From Tridacna crocea (taxonomy: Eukaryota > Mollusca > Bivalvia > Cardiida > Cardiidae): a stretch of 64,000 bases of DNA. Each line of letters opens with the position of its first letter. The stretch's first letter is position 1. The notes below the pieces were generated by a model, which did not search any database, was not told where the DNA came from, and was given only the letters and a program-made list of their open reading frames with translations. The translations under genes and the position numbers were made by a program. The stretch is from contig OX031059.1 of NCBI GenBank assembly GCA_943736015.1, positions 21,074,501 through 21,138,500 of the forward strand, read 5' to 3'. Positions 11,401 through 20,400 of the stretch are shown here, piece by piece.

Positions 11401-14400
11401 CTAATTGACACCTGCTGTATACAATCATCTTTCACTTTTTGCTATTTAGCATGCCAATCAGCCTTGCTAAAGCCACTGCGTCAATCATACAAAAGTCTCA
11501 TTTCAAACTATGCACAAGTAAAGTGAGATCAGAATCAGAAATGAGATACCTTTTAAAGTCTAAGTTGTACCAAGCTGTTTAATATGAGGGCTGATCGACC
11601 AATTTTTGAGACCGCTCTTATAATATGAGAATTATAAGATGTATAAACATATTATCTCGTCACAGTTAATATGTACATAATTACTTTATACATGTCAAAT
11701 ATCAGGCCATTTGGTCTTCTGTATAAGTGTCGGGGGCCCGTCAAAAATATATCACTTTGCTAGGCCTGGAGCACAAAGGCGTTTTGAACGTGACATCCTA
11801 TCAACATCACCACATGTTTCACCATTGCATGTCATTCCTTTTCAAAATAAAACCATTCCATCTAACTTCATATGTTGCCGAACCCATTTCTCGTGGAGCT
11901 TTACATTATTCACTATCTACTGTATTTACCTCACCATATTTAGTTCCGCAGTCTTCAGTTCACTGAATTATTGAATGTTATACCTCTTAACTGGGAGTTG
12001 ACATGTGGAAAGACGTCGATGATCGTCAGTCCCCACCTCCTTTTGTGATGTAAGGAGGTGATGCTTCTTTGACAAACTGATTGTGCCACTGATAAATAAG
12101 AGTTTGAGACATGCCTCTTTCACTCCATGTCATGTTTAAATATCCTTATTATCTCAAAAGGGGTTTGTCCAAGCTAGACGCTAAAGTTTATGTAAGTTTG
12201 CTGCCCCGCCTTTATGTTGTTGTCCATTTTGTTGCTGTTTCTTTTTTGAAATTTCACCCAAATTCGAAAGAATGACATAGTCTACATAACATCACTTTAA
12301 TTTACTTTTCGCTGGTATTTTAGATTTCTTGATTTAGTTTGATTTATTTGAACTAACTCATTTTTAAGGCATGCTGCAGTTACTAATGCTTCATATTGAT
12401 TTTAAATAACATAAGATTATAATGTATAACCAATACAGATTTCATTTAGGCCTTTCAATTTACGACAAATTTTATGGACATACCTTAAGTTTTGCTCTCA
12501 AAACACACATTGTCTCAATAATTTCCAAACAGCCCTCATAATGTAGGTATTTCTTATAGAAAACATTCTGATAATAGTTCATGGAGATGAATGGACCAAA
12601 TCTCAGCTTTTTTTCTTCAGAACTGTCAACCCTTGTACTTAATTATCATCTGTGCCTATAGATTGCTTTTTCTTACTTGTTTATAGATATACAAATTTTA
12701 GTAAAAACTTTCTCTGTCCCCCTGCTTATACTGGTTTCACCATGTCAATCTGTCCGTCCATCAATCTGTAGACTTTTTCATTTCTGTGCTTTAACTCCAA
12801 AGCAGTTTGACCTAGGACCCCAAAACTGAATACAAGCATTGTCCTTGACCAAATGAGGTGCCCTGTTGTTTTTGGGTCACATGGATCAATAGTCAAGGTC
12901 ACAGCTTAATTTTGTTGGAAATCATTTCATGCATGTTACTCAATAACTGTATGACATAGGACCCTGAAATTTTGTCCCAAGTATTGCTCATGGCCCAAGG
13001 AGGTCGTTTTTGGGTTACATGGATTAAATATTAATGTCCCTGGTGATCTTTGGTTTGAAAATCATTTTCATTCTCTGATTGTGTCGCTTCAGTTACAACA
13101 TGCTGGAAGGGGGCATTTGACCCCATTGTAACAGTCCTACCAATTCCTACTTAATAAAGAAGGACTATTACTAATAATGTAAAATGATTTTGTACAGTAT
13201 CTAAGACAGAAAATTATTTCCTATTTTCTTTTCATTAAATTAGGTAAGAACGGTAAGAAAGCTGTTGTCATTTTATCAATTGTCTCATTATTCAATATGC
13301 ACAGGAGTTCATGCATGATACAGATTTTGTTTTTTTTTTTGCAGTCCTCCCCTTCTAATTTTTAGATATTCAATACATGTATTTATCATCAGTTTTTAGC
13401 TCCACTGGCCAAAGGCCAGCGAGCTATTGTCATGGCGTTGTGTCCGTCGTGCGTCCATTCGTCCGTCCGTGCGTCCATTCGTCCGTGCGTGCGTCCGTAA
13501 ACTTTTTCTTTAAAAAACTTCTCCTCAGAAACTATTTACTGGATTTTTACCAAATTTCACAGGAATGTTCCTTAGGTGGTTTTCTTTCAAATTCCTTCAA
13601 ATAATTGTGTTCCATGAAAAATTCTGGTTGCCATGGCAACCAAAGTAAAAAACCTTTAAAAATCTTCTCCTCCCAAACCGCTAATTGGATAGCAATGTTT
13701 TTTTGCAGGAATGTTCCTTAGATAGAGGTCTACAGAATTCCTTAAAAAAAAAAAAAAGATCCGTCAAAAAACATGGCTTTTATGGGAGACTCATTTTCCT
13801 TTTATGGTATAAAGTAAAATCTTTGAAAAATTTCTTCTCTCAAACTACTTGTTTTGATTTCATTGTTGTACTGCAGGTTAGTTCCTATGGTGGTAAGTTT
13901 TTACCATACAATCCTGACTTTTAACTACCCTAAAGAAGAAGTTTTTGGAAAACACTCTTGGAAAAGGAGAAAATGCTGGTAATCAGCATTTTCTCCTTTT
14001 CCCTCAGTGTTTTCTACTCTATCAATGAGAGAAATCATCATTTCATCAATGTTTAATTTGTTGTCTGCAAATGCTTTCAGTTTGGTCACATCCCAAATTT
14101 TGTCGTTTGGTAAAGAGTTAAAGATGGTTGCTTTACATAATCTATAATCCTTTTCATATAAAACAAGAGAACCTCTGCACTTTGATTAGTTCTGGTAAAG
14201 GTTTGTTGACCTACTGGTGACCTGGTACAAAGAGGGACAGGGCTTTACTGTTGTGATAAGGCATTTTGTTATCCTGTCAAACTGATCCCTGCCAAAGAAG
14301 ACTTTTGAAAACATTGTGGGAAAAGGAGAAAATGCTGGTAACCTTTTCCCAAAATGTTATCTACCCTTCACAAAACAACTTTCAAATTTTCAGTCACTTT

Positions 14401-17400
14401 TATTTTTTCATCTACAAATGCTTTCCATTTGGACAACCCTAAAATGTTGTCGTTTGGTAATGAGTTAACTATAACCAGAAGACAAAATTTTTATAACTGG
14501 CCATAAGTGAAAGATGTTGCAGACAACATAATAAATCTTCAAATTAGTAAAACTTGTATCAAAAAGGGTAGAAATTATTGTGTAAAACTAAGAAAATGCA
14601 GGTTACTTTTATTTTCTTCTTTTCTCACAATGTTTTTCATAGCTTTTTTTTCTTTAGTGACCTAAAATGCAGGAATGAATGGTAATTGATAAAAAGTTCT
14701 CTTCACCATTACAGAAAAATCAGGCCTGTGGAGTGATACAGGCGCTCAAGCGCCACTAGTTTTTTATAGTTATAGTTGTAAAACAATCCTATGTTTTAAT
14801 GACTCTATAGAAAAGTTTTTTTTTTTAAACATTATGGGAATAGGAGAAAATGTTGATAAGCATTATTTTTATCCTTTTCCATTGGAATTTTCAGTACTTT
14901 AAAAGAGAAGTTATGGGCCAGTTACATTAAATTGTCAAAAAGTAGTCAACTCTTAGTTTTCCTCTTATCATTATCATCCCCTGCTGAGGGGTGGATGGGG
15001 GATATGGTAATAGTAGCAAAGTGCACAAAACACCATTTTAGATGTTTATTTCGATAATGTTGATCCGAGATTAGTCTGTCGTTTCTAGAACGAAATCAAA
15101 TGATGCAGAATATACATTGTGATCTTTGATCTGAAGTGTTCATTATCTTTCTTTTTTTCCCCTATTTTCTGGCTATACACTTGGAAATTGCTATGATTTT
15201 GTTTGTTTTCATGGCTGAGAAATGTCCCTTTTACTCTGTATCAATTGTGTTCTGTCGAATGCTGATTATCAGTTTATTGATACAAGGTGTGTATCATGCT
15301 TGATTAAATGTATTGGTATTCATCAAAACCATCTTAGCATGTAAAAAAGATAGGAGTTTATTTTTTGGCAAGCCTTCTTTTCTGTTTATGTGAACACAGG
15401 GTTGAATATTTCTGTAGATGTGTATTGCACAATTGTTTATTAGGCAGTAGCTCTCTATGTGAGCTTTTGATATCAGTCAGTTTCTGTTAGCTTGTCCTTT
15501 GAAGGTCGTTAGGGATTTTCAAAAATCTTTACAGAATGTGTTAGGCAAATTGTGCTGAAATTCTGTGATTAACCCTTTACCACACAATCCCGATTTTTAA
15601 CAACCCTATGAACACAAAGTCCTTTGAAAACATTGTGGGAAAAGGAGAAAATGCTGTTAACCAGCATTTTCTCCTTTTCCCACAATGTTTTCTTCCCTTC
15701 CTTAAACAAATTTTAATTTTATAGTCACATTTATTTTGTCATCTTCAAACATTTGCAATTTGGACAAGTCTAAAATTTTGTCGTTTGGTAAAGGGTTAAA
15801 AGAGATTCCAGAAAGCAATCCTATGGTACAGTTATCCTAAAAAATAGCTTACAAACAACAATTAATGAAGAAAATATTGATAAGTTGTTGGTTAATTTTG
15901 TTAAGCCATAGTATTTTGGCTCCTATACTGTCTTTCAAAACTACAGGTAACTAAAATTCCTAATTATTCCCGATCATAAAATAATAGACTGGTTCATACT
16001 AAAAACCAATTGCAGACATCAAGCTAGTTTGAGCTCAAATGATATGATTTGTCTATGAAGGGTCGTATTATTATTATGTTAATGTCCAATCCATCTGTCC
16101 ATCTGTCAGCGAATTTACGTACGCGCAGTTCCACCTACAGTTCCATTGGAATAATTAGAAACTTGCCATAATGAATCTCTATGATATGTAGTTGTGCATG
16201 TGACTTTCAAAATTTGGATATCTGCAGGCTTTCTAGATTTTAACCCATGTTACTGACAAGCCCGTTTGTGCGAGTGTGCCTGGCTCTGCAAAACTCTTGT
16301 TTGATAAAGGATCACCCCTTTACCACACAAGAAAATATTTAGACTTCCAAACTGAAAGTATTTGCAGACAACTATTTTAAGTGTCATTAAGATAATGGAA
16401 TTTATATTTGAACATGTAGAAAACATTGTGGGAAAAGGAGAAAATGCTGGTTATCAGCATTTTCTCCTTTTCCCACAATGTTTTCTAAAGGCTTTTCTCT
16501 CGGGATCATAAAAAAACAGTGATTGTGTGGTAAAGAATTAATAAAGAGTCATAAAGATAATGTAATTTATATTTGATCAGGTAGAAAACATTGTGTGAAA
16601 AGAGAAAATGCTGGTTATCACCATTTTCTCCTTTTCCCACAATGTTTTCTAAAGGCTTTTCTCTTTAAGGATTCTAAAAATACCCAGTGATTTTGTGGTA
16701 AAGAGTTAATACTTTATGATACAATTTTATGCTGTCATAATGCAAAGGGAGAAGGCTTTTGAAAACATTGTTTGACAAGGAGAAATGGCTTATTACCATC
16801 TTTCTTTCCTTTTCACACAGTTTTTTTTCTATCTTTTCCTAAGCAAGATTTTGTCATTTGATAAAAGAGTTAAACACTAGCTGATGTGAATTACTTTGAA
16901 CAAGATTCCTGCATTTCGAAAAATCCATTGACCTCAAATTCTTTACCATCAAATATTTTCACAATGCTGAGGAAGAACACGTTTATTTATCATATGACAA
17001 GTATTGAGACTCAACCAATTTAAAAGCATTTGTTGATGGCAAATTGAATATGGGTCAAAAGATTTCTATCTTAAAAAAGGTCAAAAATCGTGAAGAGATA
17101 AAATCGTGAATGTTCTCTTTTCAAACAATGCTTTAACCCATTACCACGCAATCCCTACTTTTGATGCCCCTGAGAAATAAGCCTTTTGAAAACACTGTAG
17201 GAAAAGGAGAAAATGCTGGTAACCAGCATTTTCTCCTTTTCCTACAGTGTTTTCTACCCTTCCCAGAACAAATTTCAAATTTTCAGTCACCTTTATTTTG
17301 TCGTCTGCAAATGCTTTCAATTTGAACCAGTCTAAAATTTTGTCGTGTGGTAAAGAGTTAAAAAGTCTTTCCATTCAGGGTCATTGTAGATTGGGACTAA

Positions 17401-20400
17401 CAGTTTGTGCTAGGGCTTAACCCTTTACCAAATAATCCTGTGTTTTCATGCCTTTGAGAAAGAAGCCATTTGAAAACATAGTGGGAAAGGTAGAAAGTGC
17501 TTGTAACCAGCATTTTCTGCTTTTCAATGTTTTCAATGTTTTCTTTCCTGTCATTTGAATGTTGTTGTCTGTAAATAGTTTCAATTAGGATCGGTCTGAA
17601 GTTTTGCTGTCCTGCAAAGATGCAAAAACATTGTTGGAAAAGGCAGAAACAGACCTCTGGATGGGAGGAATTGATGGAATTCAAAATCCATAATTTCTCT
17701 TTGAAACCATATGGTGTGGGTACTCATTAGAATCGTCTTGATGAGACGATGCTAATGAGCACCCACAACATAGGGTTTAGTGGAGTATAATTAATATTTT
17801 CAATTATTAAATGAAAATCACTCCCTCTTTTTGGAGCTCTGAAGACAGTTCTTGTTGCCAATGTTTTTTTCCCATTTTACACGCATGCAGTGAATCTGAA
17901 AGCATTCTCAATAAGCAATGAAAGCATTCCTTTTAATTTTTCCTTTCCCCATATTTTGTTTGAGAGTCTTTTACCTACAACATTGTTGAAGAATGAGATT
18001 GTTTGGGAAGGGTTTAATTTGCTCAATTTTTTTGTCTTACAGTTGAAAATTTCTGACCAAACATACTCTCTTGGAGCTTTTCTTGGGAAAGACCCAGACG
18101 AAATCAAACAACAGAAGCAAGAAAAGTTAGAGCAACAAGTAACGGATGTGAGTAAACTGATAAAATCTGACAGTGTTCCCACTTACAAAAATTCTGCGTA
18201 AATCATTTTACAAAATTGAAGTACACCTAACAAGTTTACACGTAAGACCTCAGATAAGAAAAAAATGTAATAAAAGCTTTTATCCCCACATCTCGTGTAA
18301 ATTGACAGGTTTTTAAGTTACTTATTACTTATATTGAAAACTTTTAGTCAAGTTATGCAGAAATAATTATCCAGAAACAAATAGAAACGGAAAATTCATC
18401 AGTCCAAACTGTCTTCTCAGCTTTTTAATGACTTTAAGCTGTAAATTTACCTGTGTATATACCTGGGACCACAATGGAAATAAGAGATAACATATCTCTT
18501 TTTTGGGTTATCCCAGGTTTGGATGTGGCAGACATGGTTAAAATACAACACACTGTGATAATTATAAAGTACTGTTTCACATTAAAATTTGTGTTTCTTA
18601 CGCTTTACCTTGTATTGTCATGTATCTTTTACCTGAATAAAATCTATCTATCTATAAACCAAACTTTTTTGCTGCAGTTCATCAGTGTGGATTGCTTTAC
18701 CTTCAGTTGAGATCCATTATTGTCATAGCCTCAAATATGAAATATTTCCACCAGATTTACAGCGCAGGTGGTAAATGTTCCTTCGAGATAAAAAGCTAGT
18801 AGGAACACTGTTTGACAGTCAAATTTTTGCAGACATGTTCCATTCTGTATAATCCCAACTTTTGACAACCCTGGGACACAAGGCTCTTGAAAACATTGAG
18901 GATAAAGAAGTAACTGCTGGTAACCTTTTGCCTTACAGCTGTTGTAAATGAAATTATCACAGATTTTGGACCACTCTCATAACTCCATACAATCAATCAG
19001 GCAATACGATATGATCCATCTTGTCTACAAGTCAACAGCAACAGAATTTGTGCTAGGTGCATCAAGGATTAGTTTGGCATGTAAAAGACCACAGAGAATT
19101 ATTTCATGTAAATTGTTTAGTTATGATTGGCACATGTGGCTTTTTTTGTTTCTATAATCAGTTGACATCACAGATGGAGGTACAGAATGACAAAAATGTC
19201 TGTGCAGACAGTGACCTACGAGCTGATATGGAGAGATGGCACAAACACAAGCATAAAGACATCCGAGAACTGTTTGTAGCTTGGTCAGATAGAAATATAC
19301 AGTACTATGAGAAAGTAAGTTACCATCAGTAATGCTATATTATGATTTCATACCTCTGTACCAGATGACAAAATTTCAGACATGTCTAAACCAATAGCAT
19401 TCTGTGATAGCAAAATAAATGAAGCTTAGATGATGGTATTTGTTACTGAAAGACCTTTTCACAGAGTATGGCTCATAAAAAATTATATTTCTTAACCCTT
19501 TACTCCATAGATACTCATTTCTACGCATTGCTTCTTGGAGCCTTTGGAAAACATTGTGGCAATGTTTTCCATGCTATCAAAAGGTGTCATATACACACAA
19601 GAAACGGCTTGATCCTTGCTGTTATTAAAGGTCAATTAGAGATACTATAGAAATGCCCTATGGGGCAGAGTGTTAACCCAGTACCAAACAATCTCTTACT
19701 TTTACAGTCTTTAGGAAAAGTGCTTTGGAAAGCATAGTCGGACTGTGACTCGGACACCAAGAAAAAGATACTGGCAGTTACCATTATTTTCTCCTTTTCC
19801 AACAATGTTTCCAAAGCTTTCATCCTGAGGGCTGTTAAAACACTTGATTGTTTTGTAAAAGATTAGGATAGGATGCTGGTGACCAGCATTTTCTCTTTTA
19901 TGACCGGCATTTTCTCTTTTTCCTATTTTGTTTTCACAAGCCTTTGTTTGAGGGTTGTTAACCCTTTCCCAAACGACAAACTTTTGGACTAGACCAAATT
20001 GAAAGCATTTGCAGACGACATTTCAACTCTTGCTGAAAAGATGACTTCTGTCTACGATAGGGTAGAAAACATTGTGGGAAAAGGAGAAAATGCTGGTTAC
20101 CAGCATTTTCTCCTTTTCCCACAATGTTTTCAATTGGCTATTATCCTAGACCTGTAAAAACCAGGGTTTGTTTGGGAAAGGGTTAAAAAATGGGATTGGT
20201 TCGGAATTGGGAAAATTATAGTGAAGTAAAGTTTTTGTTAAGTTTAGTGTTGCCCGTATTGATTGAGCAAGCCATACAGCCAGTATATGACTTAGATACC
20301 TTTATCAGGATAAACAATTTTATTTTTTGTTCTTTGTCCTTATTTTGTATGCTGCGGTACTAACGAGGTAGGAACTTGGTAAGTGCATGTACCATTGAAT

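Larger units (their letters stand above)
13396..14759 (+). mobile_element. Helitron/Helentron-like tandem-unit element
   Basis: Starts with a hairpin region, AGCTCCACTGGCCAAAGGCC, then a GTCC/GTGC-rich microsatellite (13437-13495). Units containing CTTCTCCTCAGAAACTA and AGGAATGTTCCTTAG follow. The presumed 3' end is the hairpin GGCGCTCAAGCGCC (14741-14754) followed by CTAG (14756-14759), which fits the CTRR end of Helitrons. Three family A MITEs have inserted within it. No helicase gene is present. Confidence 0.5.

Noticed and set aside
11711-11974. Overlapping 79- and 87-codon frames in SNX30 intron
   Set aside because: No recognisable homology, different frames over the same DNA, no splice context.
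17877-18201. Overlapping frames of about 100 codons on both strands
   Set aside because: Only the 18043-18147 part on the + strand is an SNX30 exon; the rest runs into intron without splice support.
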